Shown in pieces: positions 18,127-26,859 of a stretch of 64,000 nucleotides of DNA. The notes beneath the pieces were generated by a model. That model did no database searches, was not told the DNA's origin, and worked only from the letters and a program-made list of their open reading frames with translations. The translations under genes and the position numbers were made by a program. The stretch is taken from positions 20,497 to 84,496 of the forward strand of contig NZ_MSTQ01000024.1 in assembly GCF_001945365.1 (NCBI RefSeq), read 5' to 3'. The stretch comes from Pseudomonas reinekei (GTDB taxonomy: Bacteria; Pseudomonadota; Gammaproteobacteria; Pseudomonadales; Pseudomonadaceae). How positions within the stretch are numbered: position 1 is the stretch's first letter; every line of letters begins with the position of its first letter.

Positions 18127-19797
18127 TCAGCCATGAAATACCGCAAATAACAGCGCCAGATTCGCCAGCAATGACACCAGTGCCAACGTTCGCCACACCT
18201 TCAACGGCTCACGTTCAAGCAGTGGGCGAGGGCGTACAGTCAAGCTGTGTCGTTCGCCTTGTTCGATCAGTAATAACCATTCTTCCGCCGTTTCAAAACG
18301 TTGTCCGGGATCGGCGGCAACCGCCCGTTCCAGACTTTGCGTCAACCAATCCGGCAGGTCGGGGCGATAACGGCTGGCGCTGATGGGTCTGCCGAACCGT
18401 GGTCGTTGAAACGCTTCGATTTCGCCGTAGGGAAAATGCCCGGTCAGCAGGAAAAACAGGGTCACGCCGACCGCATAGAGATCCTGCTGCGGTGTCGGTA
18501 CTTCGCCGCGAAACGCTTCCGGTGCAATGAAGCTCGGCGTGCCGGGGAGGGCAGAGGGTTGGTCTTCAGACAAACCGGGGCAATAGGCGAGGCCGAAGTC
18601 CAGCAAGCGCAGCTCGCCATCGTCTCCCAGCAGCAGGTTCTCCGGTTTGATGTCGCGGTGGAGGATCTGCCGACGGTGCAGCAGGCCGACCGCTTTTAGC
18701 AGGCGTTCGGCCAGGTCCTGCCACTGGGCCAGTGGCAGCGGGCCGGTTTGCGCGTGCAACTGCGCCAGGGTCGTGCCGGAATATTCGCGCATCACGTAGT
18801 ACAAATGCTGACGCTGGCTGGCGGCATGGACTTCAGGGAAATGCCGGCCTGCCACACGCTTGAGAAACCATTCTTCCGACAGCAAGGCTTGCCCGGCCCG
18901 ATGATCGTCGTGCAGGTGGCCGGGCAGGGTTTTCAGCAGCCATGGTTGTTGCTGACTGTCGCGCACTCGATAGAGCAGCGACTGCTGGCTCTGGCCGCGT
19001 ATCCCATCCACCTGCCAGCCCTCGAAATCCTGTCCGGGTTTCAGGGCCGGCGGCAATGGCCATTGCTGCAGGTGAATCAAGGCATCGCCAATACTGGTTT
19101 CACCGAGGCCGTCGACCCGCACCAGCAGCGCACTGGCGTTGTCCTGGCTGCCGGCCAGGTGCGCGGCATGTACCAGCGTCTTTGCGGCGCTATCGAGATC
19201 CGGTTGATCGCGCAGGATCGCGGCGATCGCGGTGTCACCGAGAACCGCCCAGATGCCGTCGCTGAGCAGCACGAAGCTCTCATCCAGGCGCAATTCACCG
19301 TCGAGGAAATCCAGCACCAGGTGTTGATCCAGTCCCAGCGCTCGCTTGAGCACATGCTGCATGCCCGGTTGATCCCAGACGTGATCCTCGCTGACGCGCT
19401 GCAATTGCTCGGCGTGCCAGCGATACACCCGGCAATCGCCTACGTGAGCCAAAGTAAAACGCCTGCCACGCAGCACCAGAGCGCTCACCGTGGTCAGTAG
19501 CGGTTGCCCGCCACCGTTGGCCTGCAACCAGCGGTTCTGCGCCAGCAGCAGGCGATCAAGGGCTTGTGCCACGCCCCAGGTTTCCGGGGTGGCGTAGTAA
19601 TCCAGTGCGAGCGCCTGCAATGTCGAACGGGCTGCCAGGCCACCATCGGCGCACTGGCTGACGCCGTCGGCGATGGCGAACAGGTAACCCTTGCTGGCCG
19701 CCAGCGCCGGGGCTGGCGTCACCAGGCGCAGGGCGTCCTGATTCTCTTCGCGAGGGCCGGTGGCGCTGGCTTCGGCGAAGCTCAGTTGCAGGCTCAT
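18127..19797 (-). CDS. PP2C phosphatase-Ser/Thr kinase fusion
   Basis: This 556-residue protein joins two opposing activities. The N-terminal PP2C domain (about residues 1-240) has EENQDAL, FAIADGVSQCADGG, HVGDCRVY, LLSDGIW and GSQDNAS. The C-terminal Hanks-type kinase (about 260-520) has HRDIKPENLLL, DFG in LLDFGLAYC and APEAF. A C-terminal hydrophobic helix (LALVSLLANLALLFAVF) should anchor it in the membrane. It lies 8 bp downstream of nasA, as in P. aeruginosa (PA1782 position). Its substrate is unknown; a role in nitrate assimilation is inferred from synteny. Confidence 0.92.
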   Translation of the reverse strand: MSLQLSFAEASATGPREENQDALRLVTPAPALAASKGYLFAIADGVSQCADGGLAARSTLQALALDYYATPETWGVAQALDRLLLAQNRWLQANGGGQPLLTTVSALVLRGRRFTLAHVGDCRVYRWHAEQLQRVSEDHVWDQPGMQHVLKRALGLDQHLVLDFLDGELRLDESFVLLSDGIWAVLGDTAIAAILRDQPDLDSAAKTLVHAAHLAGSQDNASALLVRVDGLGETSIGDALIHLQQWPLPPALKPGQDFEGWQVDGIRGQSQQSLLYRVRDSQQQPWLLKTLPGHLHDDHRAGQALLSEEWFLKRVAGRHFPEVHAASQRQHLYYVMREYSGTTLAQLHAQTGPLPLAQWQDLAERLLKAVGLLHRRQILHRDIKPENLLLGDDGELRLLDFGLAYCPGLSEDQPSALPGTPSFIAPEAFRGEVPTPQQDLYAVGVTLFFLLTGHFPYGEIEAFQRPRFGRPISASRYRPDLPDWLTQSLERAVAADPGQRFETAEEWLLLIEQGERHSLTVRPRPLLEREPLKVWRTLALVSLLANLALLFAVFHG

Positions 19798-19805
19798 TTA
19801 AGACC

Positions 19806-21017
19806 TCAAACCCGCGCAGCAGTCACGGCTGCCGAACCCCAGGTGGTTCTCCAGCGACGTTTCACGCCGTGCAGGCCGAACCATGCGAGCACTGCCAGGC
19901 TGGCGAACAACCACAACGCCAGCTGGTAACTGCCGGTGCTTTGCTTGATTGCGCCCATGCCTGCTGCCAGGGCAAAGCCACCGATTCCGCCGGCCATGCC
20001 GATCAAACCGGTCATGACGCCGATTTCGCGGCGAAAACGCTGTGGGACCAATTGGAAAACTGCGCCGTTGCCTGCACCCAAACCGAGCATGGTGCAGACG
20101 AAAAGCGCCAGGGCGGCGTAGGAACTTGGCAGGTTGAACCCCACGGCTGCAATGCAGATCGCCGCGACGGTGTACATGCCCAGCAAGGTGCGGATGCCAC
20201 CGAAGCGATCTGCCAAAGCACCGCCCAGTGGTCGCATCAGGCTGCCACCAAACACGCAGGCAGCGGTGTAGTAACCGGCGGTCACCGGGCTCAGGCCATA
20301 TTGGTCGTTGAAGTAGCCGGGCAGGGCGCTGGCCAGGCCGATGAAGCCACCGAAGGTCACGCTGTAGAAGAACATGAACCACCAGCTGTCGCGGTCGCCC
20401 AGGGCCTTGAAGTAATCGGCCATCGACTTGGCTTTCGGCCGTTCAGGGGCATTCTTGGCCAGCCAGGCGAACACGATCAGGGTCAGGATCAACGGGATCA
20501 GGGCGAAGCCGAACACGTTGCTCCAGCCAAACGCGGCCGCCAGCACCGGCGCAATCAGCGCGGCAAGGACAGTGCCTGAGTTACCGGCCCCGGCGATGCC
20601 CATCGCCTTGCCCTGGTGCTGCGGCGGATACCACTGCGACGCCAGCGGCAGAGCCACGGCGAAGGACGCGCCGGCCATGCCGAGGAACAGTCCCAGCAGC
20701 AGTGCTTGTTCGTAGGTGTGGATGCCGAGTTTCCAGGCACCGAACAATGCGCAGATCACAATGACCTGGCCAATCAGGCCGGCGGTTTTTGGTGACAGGC
20801 GATCAGCCAGCATGCCCATGGCAAAGCGCAGTATCGCGCCGGCCAGAATCGGCGTGGCCACGACCATGCCGCGCTGTTGGGTGGTCAGGTGCAAGTCACC
20901 GGCAATCTGAACTGCCAGGGGGCCGAGCAGGTACCAGACCATGAAACTCAGGTCGAAATAGAGGAACGCCGCGAACAGGGTCGGGGTATGGCCGGATTTC
21001 CAGAAGCTTGAATTCAT
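19806..21017 (-). CDS. nasA: NarK/NasA-type nitrate/nitrite transporter
   Basis: This 403-residue MFS protein with about 12 TM helices has the nitrate-porter signatures GMAGASFAVALPLASQWYP and GAGNSGTVLAALIAP. It imports nitrate for assimilation. The start MNSSFWKSGHTPTLF is taken at 21017; an upstream ATG would add 13 atypical residues. The leader contains an ANTAR-type attenuator and a sigma54 promoter, tying expression to NasT and nitrogen limitation. Confidence 0.93.
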   Translation of the reverse strand: MNSSFWKSGHTPTLFAAFLYFDLSFMVWYLLGPLAVQIAGDLHLTTQQRGMVVATPILAGAILRFAMGMLADRLSPKTAGLIGQVIVICALFGAWKLGIHTYEQALLLGLFLGMAGASFAVALPLASQWYPPQHQGKAMGIAGAGNSGTVLAALIAPVLAAAFGWSNVFGFALIPLILTLIVFAWLAKNAPERPKAKSMADYFKALGDRDSWWFMFFYSVTFGGFIGLASALPGYFNDQYGLSPVTAGYYTAACVFGGSLMRPLGGALADRFGGIRTLLGMYTVAAICIAAVGFNLPSSYAALALFVCTMLGLGAGNGAVFQLVPQRFRREIGVMTGLIGMAGGIGGFALAAGMGAIKQSTGSYQLALWLFASLAVLAWFGLHGVKRRWRTTWGSAAVTAARV

Positions 21018-21054
21018 CGCGCACCTCAGCTGATAGGAGTCTCGAACGGGAGCC

Positions 21055-21145
21055 AAAACAAAAAAACGCCGCCACCTGATTCGCCTTGGGGCAAATGAGG
21101 TGAGCGACGTCTTTGTCGTAGATTGGGCAACCGCCGTTGGTTACC
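21055..21145 (-). promoter_or_regulatory. ANTAR-target leader with attenuator of nasA
   Basis: Read on the minus strand, the leader forms P1 (21126-21145: GGUAACC-AACGGC-GGUUGCC, 7 bp with G-U pair, hexaloop A1/G4). After a 7-nt linker comes P2 (21105-21118: CGAC-AAAGAC-GUCG, hexaloop again A1/G4). Then there is a terminator: CGUCGCUCACCU pairs with AGGUGGCGGCG, inner UUUGCC/GGCGAA, followed by seven U. The P2 3' arm overlaps the terminator 5' arm, so the two are mutually exclusive. This is the published architecture for ANTAR antitermination; NasT, encoded next door, is the predicted ligand. Confidence 0.88.
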
Positions 21146-21159
21146 TGTGGTGATTTCTT

Positions 21160-21175
21160 TGCGAGATTTGTGCCA
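21160..21175 (-). promoter_or_regulatory. Sigma54 promoter of nasA
   Basis: On the minus strand TGGCAC-AAATC-TCGCA matches the -24/-12 consensus (TGGCAC-N5-TTGCA) with one change and the exact 12-nt GG-to-GC spacing. The predicted start falls within a few bases upstream of the P1 hairpin, so the whole attenuator is transcribed. Confidence 0.8.
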
Positions 21176-21187
21176 ATAGTTCGCTTT

Positions 21188-21312
21188 TGTGGCGAGGGTG
21201 CATGCTCCCGCTCGGCGTCGAGGCCGTCCTGTAACCGAGTGTGCCTGATTCACAGAGGCCGCAACTTTTGGGGCCGCTACGCTGCCCAGCGGGAGCAAGC
21301 TCCCTCGCCACA
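21188..21312. repeat. REPIN (type C, TGTGGCGAGGG)
   Basis: TGTGGCGAGGG at 21188 and CCCTCGCCACA ending at 21312 are the outer arms, each with an inner GCTCCCGCT/AGCGGGAGC palindrome. It is the same class as 51516-51661. It fills the nasT-nasA gap. Confidence 0.8.
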
Positions 21313-21321
21313 GTGATCGTG

Positions 21322-21897
21322 TCAGCCGAGCAGTTCACTCATGGCGATAATCTGCTCCGCCACCTGAATCAGCTTCTGCTGGCGGCTCATGGCCTGGCGG
21401 CGCATCAGGGTGTAGGCCTCTTCTTCGTTGCAGTCCTTCATTTTCATCAGCAGCCCCTTGGCCAGCTCTATGCGCTTGCGCTCCGCCAGTTGCTGGTCGC
21501 GGGCGTGCAGCTGCGCACGCAGGGCTTGATCGCTTTCGAAGCGCGCCATGGCGACATCCAGAATCGGCTGCAAGCGTTGGGCATGGATGCCCTCGACGAT
21601 GTAGGCACTGACCCCGGACTTGATCGCCTGGCGCATCACGCCGGGGTCGTGCTCGTCGGTAAACATCACGATCGGCCGTGGCTGGTCGCGGCTGACCAGC
21701 ACTACTTGCTCCATGACGTCGCGGCTCGGTGACTCGGTATCGATCAGAATCACGTCCGGACGCACCGTTTCGACGCGCTCGGGCAGGTCGATGGTCAGGC
21801 CTGATTCGTCGATGACCTCGAAGCCGGCTTCGGTGAGGGCCGCTTTCAGGCGTCCGACTTTCTTGGCGGTGTCGTTGATCAGCAGGATACGCAACAT
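21322..21897 (-). CDS. nasT: ANTAR antiterminator NasT
   Basis: This 191-residue response-regulator-like protein has an N-terminal pseudo-receiver domain (MLRILLINDTAKKVGRLKAAL) and a C-terminal ANTAR RNA-binding domain (ERKRIELAKGLLMKMKDCNEEEAYTLMRRQAM). In related bacteria NasS sequesters NasT; nitrate releases it, and NasT then prevents termination in nas leaders. It is 15 bp downstream of nasS, in the same operon. The readable leader upstream of nasA is its expected target. Confidence 0.95.
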   Translation of the reverse strand: MLRILLINDTAKKVGRLKAALTEAGFEVIDESGLTIDLPERVETVRPDVILIDTESPSRDVMEQVVLVSRDQPRPIVMFTDEHDPGVMRQAIKSGVSAYIVEGIHAQRLQPILDVAMARFESDQALRAQLHARDQQLAERKRIELAKGLLMKMKDCNEEEAYTLMRRQAMSRQQKLIQVAEQIIAMSELLG

Positions 21898-21912
21898 GTT
21901 CGCAGTCTCCTG

Positions 21913-23124
21913 TCAGCGGCTGGCGAGTCGGGGCGAGCTGTCGCTCATGGCGTGCAATTTGAAGCTGCGGGCATAGCCGGCGGGGTCTGAGCCGTCCCAG
22001 ACCTTGCCGTCGATCAACTGGCTGCTGCGCATCTCTTTGCCCAGTGATGCGACACCGACGGCACTCGCCGCCTCTCGGTACAACTCCAGTTGCTGGACCT
22101 GACGAGCGACGGCGAGGTAATCCGGGTCGTCGCGCAACAAGCCCCAGCGACGGAACTGGGTCATGAACCACATGCCGTCGGACAGGTACGGCAGGTTCAC
22201 TTCACCTTCACCGTGCAGGCGCAGGGCGTGCGGGTCTTGCCAGCGATTGCCCAGGCCGTCGTCGTAATCGCCCAGCAAACGGGGTTCGATGCATTCGAGC
22301 GGAGCGTCGAGGTACTGCGGGGCGCTGAGCAATTGCGCGGTGCTGCGACGGTTCTCGACGCTGTCTTCGATGAAACGGCTGGCTTCGAGGATCGCCATCA
22401 CCAGTGCCCGGGCGGTGTTGGGGTATTGCTCGACGAACGTGCGGGTGCAGCCTAGGACTTTTTCCGGATGATCGGGCCAGATGGTCTGGGTGGTGGCGAG
22501 GGTAAAACCGAGACCCTGTTGCACCGCGCTGGCGGACCACGGCTCGCCGACGCAGAAACCGTCAATGCGCCCCGCCTGCAGGTGCGCGACCATTTGTGGC
22601 GGCGGGACCACCACGCTGTCGACCTCCAGCAACGGATGAATGCCCTGACTGGCGAGCCAGTAATACAGCCACATGGCGTGGGTGCCGGTGGGAAAGGTTT
22701 GGGCGAACGTCAGTTTTGGGCGAGTTTGGTGCACGTGCCGGTGAAGTGCCTCAGGACCGGTCACGCCAAGGGTCTGCAAGCCCTGGGAGAGGTTGATGCT
22801 CTGGCCATTCTGGTTCAGGCCCATGAGTACGGCCATGTCGGTCGCCGCCACGCCGCCGATGCCCAGATGCACGGCGTAGATCAAGCCGTACAGGCTGTGG
22901 GCGGCATCGAGTTCACCGCTCACCAGTTTGTCCCGCAGGTTGGCCCAGGACGACTGGCGCTTGAGGTTCAGCGTCAGGCCGTAGGGTTGGGCGAAGCCCT
23001 GGGTGGCGGCAACCACCACCGAGGCGCAGTCGCTCAGGGCCATGAAGCCGAGGTTGATTTCGGTCTTTTCCGGGGCATCGCTGCCGTTGACCCAGGCCAG
23101 AGGGCCGGCGGATGGTTCGTTCAT
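21913..23124 (-). CDS. nasS: Nitrate sensor NasS
   Basis: This 403-residue protein is related to the NrtA/CmpA ABC substrate-binding proteins but has no signal peptide (MNEPSAGPLAWVNGSDAPEK), as expected for the cytoplasmic nitrate sensor that holds NasT. Family segments include LGFMALSDCASVVVAATQGF and LPYLSDGMWFMTQFRRWGL. The start at 23124 is the first Met before the conserved domain; the longer frame is low-complexity. It is divergent from invF with 223 bp between. Confidence 0.93.
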   Translation of the reverse strand: MNEPSAGPLAWVNGSDAPEKTEINLGFMALSDCASVVVAATQGFAQPYGLTLNLKRQSSWANLRDKLVSGELDAAHSLYGLIYAVHLGIGGVAATDMAVLMGLNQNGQSINLSQGLQTLGVTGPEALHRHVHQTRPKLTFAQTFPTGTHAMWLYYWLASQGIHPLLEVDSVVVPPPQMVAHLQAGRIDGFCVGEPWSASAVQQGLGFTLATTQTIWPDHPEKVLGCTRTFVEQYPNTARALVMAILEASRFIEDSVENRRSTAQLLSAPQYLDAPLECIEPRLLGDYDDGLGNRWQDPHALRLHGEGEVNLPYLSDGMWFMTQFRRWGLLRDDPDYLAVARQVQQLELYREAASAVGVASLGKEMRSSQLIDGKVWDGSDPAGYARSFKLHAMSDSSPRLASR

Positions 23125-23242
23125 CGATTTCGCACCTTCAAAAAAAACGTCGCCCCAGCCCTTGAACCCGCAAGGCCGCGTGACGACGCCATTGTCCTTG
23201 CACACATTCCGTCGTTGGTCTGTGTGCTGATGCCTGAACGGG

Positions 23243-23258
23243 TGCAAGGCATATGCCA
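23243..23258 (-). promoter_or_regulatory. Sigma54 promoter of nasST
   Basis: On the minus strand TGGCAT-ATGCC-TTGCA fits the -24/-12 consensus with one change and correct spacing. It is about 110 bp upstream of nasS. Together with 21160-21175 it indicates NtrC-type nitrogen control of both nas transcripts. Confidence 0.72.
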
Positions 23259-23347
23259 TCCCGGGTTCATCAGTTTTACATCAGGATTCAACGCGCCATG
23301 TCTTTCATCCTGCCGACCCCTAACGTCAGGCTGCAAAGGAGGTTGGC

Positions 23348-24082
23348 GTGCACATCGAATCACTTCGCGTCACAGGTTCCCCCGATGCCCGTCTCAGCGA
23401 GCGGGTGCTGCATCTGAGTGTCGGACAATCCCCCGCGTATCTGGTCTCGCCTCAGTGTGCGAAGGCCTGCCAACTGCCCGTCGGGTGGGAAGGGTTGATT
23501 GCGATCAGCGCTGCCATCGAAGTGAGTGGCAGTGTGCAAACCCGTCCGATTCAAGAAGCGCCGCTGGTGAAGTTGCAAGTGTTCATCGATCTGGGTGAAG
23601 CGCTGGTGGACCGACAATCCGGCCCTGCACCGTGGGCGGCACTGCCGATGCCTGATCCAGCCGCGCAGTCGCACAAGGCACTTGAGCGCTGGTACATCGA
23701 GCAGGCGATGGCGGGTGGCCCGGCCTACCAGGCATTTGCCGGCGTGCTGCGCAACTGCGAGAGCTACGGGCTTGTGCGCTTTTTGCTGGAGCAGGGCACC
23801 CACAGTGAAAAACTGACCACGCTGGCGCAGCGTTATGGCGTCTCCGTTTCGCATTTCCGTCGCTTGTGCCGTCAGGCGCTGGGTACAGCGGCCAAACCCG
23901 CCTTGCGTGGCTGGCGGACGGCCCAGGCACTGCTGAACATGAGCCAGCACAACGGCTCCCTGACGGATGTCGCGCTGGAGTTCGGTTTCGCCTCTTCTTC
24001 GCATTTCTCCAAGGAAATCCGCGAGCTGGTGGGCTTCACGCCCAGCAGTCTGGCCGATATTACCTACCTTCCAGGCAAGTGA
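23348..24082 (+). CDS. invF: InvF-like AraC-family T3SS regulator
   Basis: This 244-residue protein has a C-terminal AraC double helix-turn-helix (LTTLAQRYGVSVSHFRRLCRQAL and LTDVALEFGFASSSHFSKEI). As the first gene of an invFGEABC order it corresponds to InvF, which in Salmonella acts with chaperone SicA as coactivator of sicA-sip and effector genes. Start is GTG 23348 with AAGGAGG 5 bp upstream. It lies 4 bp before the secretin gene. Confidence 0.85.
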   Translation: MHIESLRVTGSPDARLSERVLHLSVGQSPAYLVSPQCAKACQLPVGWEGLIAISAAIEVSGSVQTRPIQEAPLVKLQVFIDLGEALVDRQSGPAPWAALPMPDPAAQSHKALERWYIEQAMAGGPAYQAFAGVLRNCESYGLVRFLLEQGTHSEKLTTLAQRYGVSVSHFRRLCRQALGTAAKPALRGWRTAQALLNMSQHNGSLTDVALEFGFASSSHFSKEIRELVGFTPSSLADITYLPGK

Positions 24083-24086
24083 GCCG

Positions 24087-25736
24087 ATGAACCGCCGATT
24101 GTTCTCTTTTTCCCTTTTGCCCGTCTGCCTGAGCGCAGCGTTGCTGTCCGCACCGGTTGTCGCGCAGTCCGCAATCAAGTTCGAGGCCCGTGAACAGAGC
24201 GCGCGTACGTTTTTCAGTGAGCTGTCGGGGCCGCTGGGCAAACCGGTGATCGTGAGCAAGGCAGCCGCGGCCAAGCGGATTTCCGGAACGTTCGATTTGC
24301 TCACGCCACAGCGGACCTTTGAGCGGGTCAGCTTGCAGATGGGCCTGATCTGGTACACCGATGGCCAGGCGATTTACCTGTACGACGCTACGGAATTCAA
24401 AAGCTCGATGATGTCGCTGCAGACCCTTACCGTTGCCAGGCTCCAGGCGTTTCTCGAACGTTCCGGACTGCACGACAAGCGTTACCCGTTGCGCCACGAC
24501 GGCCTGCGCACGTTCCATGTGTCGGGCCCGCCGATGTATGTCGACCTGGTCGTGCAAGCCGCCGGGATGATGGATAACCAGCGCTCGGAACTGTTGCTGG
24601 GCAAGCAGCAGATCGGTGTTATCCAGGTGCGCAACACCTTTGTCAGCGACCGCAAATACGAGCTGCGCGATGACAAGGTGACCATCCCCGGCCTGGCCAC
24701 CGTGATCGAACAACTGCTGCGCGGCGAAAAACGCGAGGTCGAACCGTCGGTGGCCCAAGCCGTTGCGCTGCGACCGCAAGGCCAGATGCCGGCGTTTCCC
24801 CTGGAAGGCCTGGCCAGTGCGCCCTCCGATCAAGACCCGGCCGCGCCGCGCGTTATTGCGCGGGATGTGGCCGCCGGAAATATTCGGGTGGTGGCTTATC
24901 CCGACACCAATAGCCTGTTGGTCAAGGGGTTGCCGGAACAAGTGCGATTCATCGAGAACCTGGTAAGTGCGCTCGACACGCCCAAACGCCACGTGGAGTT
25001 GTCGTTGTGGATCATCGATCTGCACAAGGACGAACTCAATCAACTGGGCATCAATTGGCAGGGCACGGTGAATTCGGGCGGGACCTTTTCCGCCTCGCTC
25101 AATGCGGGCTCGGCGACCACCCTCGATGGCGCCTCGTTCGTAACCCAGGTCATGGCGCTGGAACGGACCAACCGCGCCAACGTGGTCTCGCGACCGGTGA
25201 TCCTGACCCAGGAAAACGTGCCGGCGATCTTCGACAACAACCGTACGTTCTATGCCCCGCTGGTGGGGGAGCGCAGTGTCGATTTGCAGCACGTCACCTA
25301 CGGCACGCTGGTCAGTGTCCTGCCGCGTTTCGCCAAGGCCGACGAGGTGGAAATGTCGCTCAATATCGAAGACGGCAATGAGGTGGAAAACCCCGGCCAA
25401 GGTGAGCGTCCGAACGCATTGCCCACGGTCGGGCGCACACGGATCAGCACGGTGGCGCGGGTGCCCCAGGGCAAGAGTCTGCTGGTGGGCGGGTTCACCC
25501 GCGATGACCACAGTGAGCAAGTCGGGCGGATACCGGTATTGGGTTCGATTCCATGGGTCGGACGCTTGTTCAGCTATCGCCAGAACCGCTCGGCCAACAC
25601 GGTGCGCGTATTTTTGATTCAACCCAAGGAAATTCTCGACGCCCTTGAACCCGTCACCGAGCCGGCCCCGCAGCTACTTACACCGCAGCAGCATGAGCGT
25701 GTGCGTCGATCCTACTTGCGGCCTGAACAAAGATGA
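24087..25736 (+). CDS. invG: T3SS outer-membrane secretin InvG/SctC
   Basis: This 549-residue secretin has a signal peptide (MNRRLFSFSLLPVCLSAALLSAPVVA), N-terminal periplasmic N-domains and a C-terminal secretin domain with VPQGKSLLVGGFTRDD and IPVLGSIPWVGRLF. It forms the outer-membrane ring of the needle complex. ATG 24087 is preceded by AGTGAG; the open frame upstream overlaps invF. No InvH-type pilotin gene was recognised in the window. Confidence 0.95.
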   Translation: MNRRLFSFSLLPVCLSAALLSAPVVAQSAIKFEAREQSARTFFSELSGPLGKPVIVSKAAAAKRISGTFDLLTPQRTFERVSLQMGLIWYTDGQAIYLYDATEFKSSMMSLQTLTVARLQAFLERSGLHDKRYPLRHDGLRTFHVSGPPMYVDLVVQAAGMMDNQRSELLLGKQQIGVIQVRNTFVSDRKYELRDDKVTIPGLATVIEQLLRGEKREVEPSVAQAVALRPQGQMPAFPLEGLASAPSDQDPAAPRVIARDVAAGNIRVVAYPDTNSLLVKGLPEQVRFIENLVSALDTPKRHVELSLWIIDLHKDELNQLGINWQGTVNSGGTFSASLNAGSATTLDGASFVTQVMALERTNRANVVSRPVILTQENVPAIFDNNRTFYAPLVGERSVDLQHVTYGTLVSVLPRFAKADEVEMSLNIEDGNEVENPGQGERPNALPTVGRTRISTVARVPQGKSLLVGGFTRDDHSEQVGRIPVLGSIPWVGRLFSYRQNRSANTVRVFLIQPKEILDALEPVTEPAPQLLTPQQHERVRRSYLRPEQR

Positions 25737-26836
25737 TCCTGCCACCGATTTCCACCGGGGGGCGGGCGGCCCAGGCGCGGCTGAATAGCGAGAAAGCCGC
25801 CGAACAACCAGCGCCGCAAGTGGCGGAGCCCGAACTGGACGACAGCGGAACGGCGGCGGCTGCGCAGCGTTTTGTGCAAATCAGCGACGAAATGTCGGCC
25901 GCGTTGGCGCAGTTTCGTAGCCGGCGGCATTTCGAGCTCAAGTCCGACACCCTGACCGACAACTTCGAGCGCGTGCTCGACGACGACACGCTGCCCAAGG
26001 TGCAGCGGGTACTCAGCCTGGCACGGTTGGCGGACAAACCCGTCACCTGGCTGTTGCAGCAGTTGCGCAGTTTGTTCCCGGATGACAGCGACCTCGTGTT
26101 GGTCCTGCGGGAATTGTTACGCCGCAAACGGCTGGATGCCGGGTCTCGACGGCGGCTCGAACGGGCATTGCAGGCGGTGCTCGCCGAGGCCTCGCCAAAG
26201 CGAATGAATGCCGGCATCAACACGGCCCTCAAAGCCCGGATGTTCGGCGCGAGCATGGCTGTAAGTGCGGGTTTGCTGCGCGAAACCTACCGGGATTTTC
26301 TCGAGTCCGACGACGGCCCCGTCAGCGCCTACCAGGACTGGATTGCCCTGTACGGCGCGCCAAATCGCACGAGCGTGCTGATGTTTATCGAAGACGCCTT
26401 GCTCACTGACATCAGTGCCCAGGACCCGAGTTGCTCGCGCGCGGAGTTTGGTGACCTGCTGGCCAGGCTGGCCGACCTCAAGCGTCTGCGTTCGGCCGAT
26501 GATCTGTTCATCGGCAGCCTGCTCGGCGATGAACTCATCTGTCGGCACAACCCCGAGGAAACCGACTGGCTGGTATTGCTCATGGGGCTGCTGACCTACC
26601 CCGACGAACTCGATCAGCTGCTGCTCGGCGCGCTGGGTGAACGCCTGTTGTTGAGCCCTCACCGTGAGCGCGGGACGGTGCTGCAGACGCTGCGTCGACT
26701 CAGTCTGCAATTGCCGTTGCCACTGTTTGCCGATGAAGCGGCGCCGCAGCGTCTGGTCGAACAGTTCACCCGCCTGGCTGACATTGCCTACGCCCACGAA
26801 TGTATTGAACGGCGCCGTCTCGGCGGGTGCCCATGA
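25733..26836 (+). CDS. invE: T3SS gatekeeper InvE/SctW
   Basis: This 367-residue gatekeeper begins inside the invG stop (ATGA). The N-terminus is disordered, then an all-helical SctW/YopN-like domain follows (RFVQISDEMSAALAQFRSRR). In SPI-1 systems InvE interacts with translocator-chaperone complexes and sets the order translocators before effectors. Identity is weaker than for the ring proteins and rests on order, size and the helical pattern. Confidence 0.88.
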   Translation: MILPPISTGGRAAQARLNSEKAAEQPAPQVAEPELDDSGTAAAAQRFVQISDEMSAALAQFRSRRHFELKSDTLTDNFERVLDDDTLPKVQRVLSLARLADKPVTWLLQQLRSLFPDDSDLVLVLRELLRRKRLDAGSRRRLERALQAVLAEASPKRMNAGINTALKARMFGASMAVSAGLLRETYRDFLESDDGPVSAYQDWIALYGAPNRTSVLMFIEDALLTDISAQDPSCSRAEFGDLLARLADLKRLRSADDLFIGSLLGDELICRHNPEETDWLVLLMGLLTYPDELDQLLLGALGERLLLSPHRERGTVLQTLRRLSLQLPLPLFADEAAPQRLVEQFTRLADIAYAHECIERRRLGGCP

Positions 26837-26859
26837 TTTTTTTCCGGAACTGACCTGCC

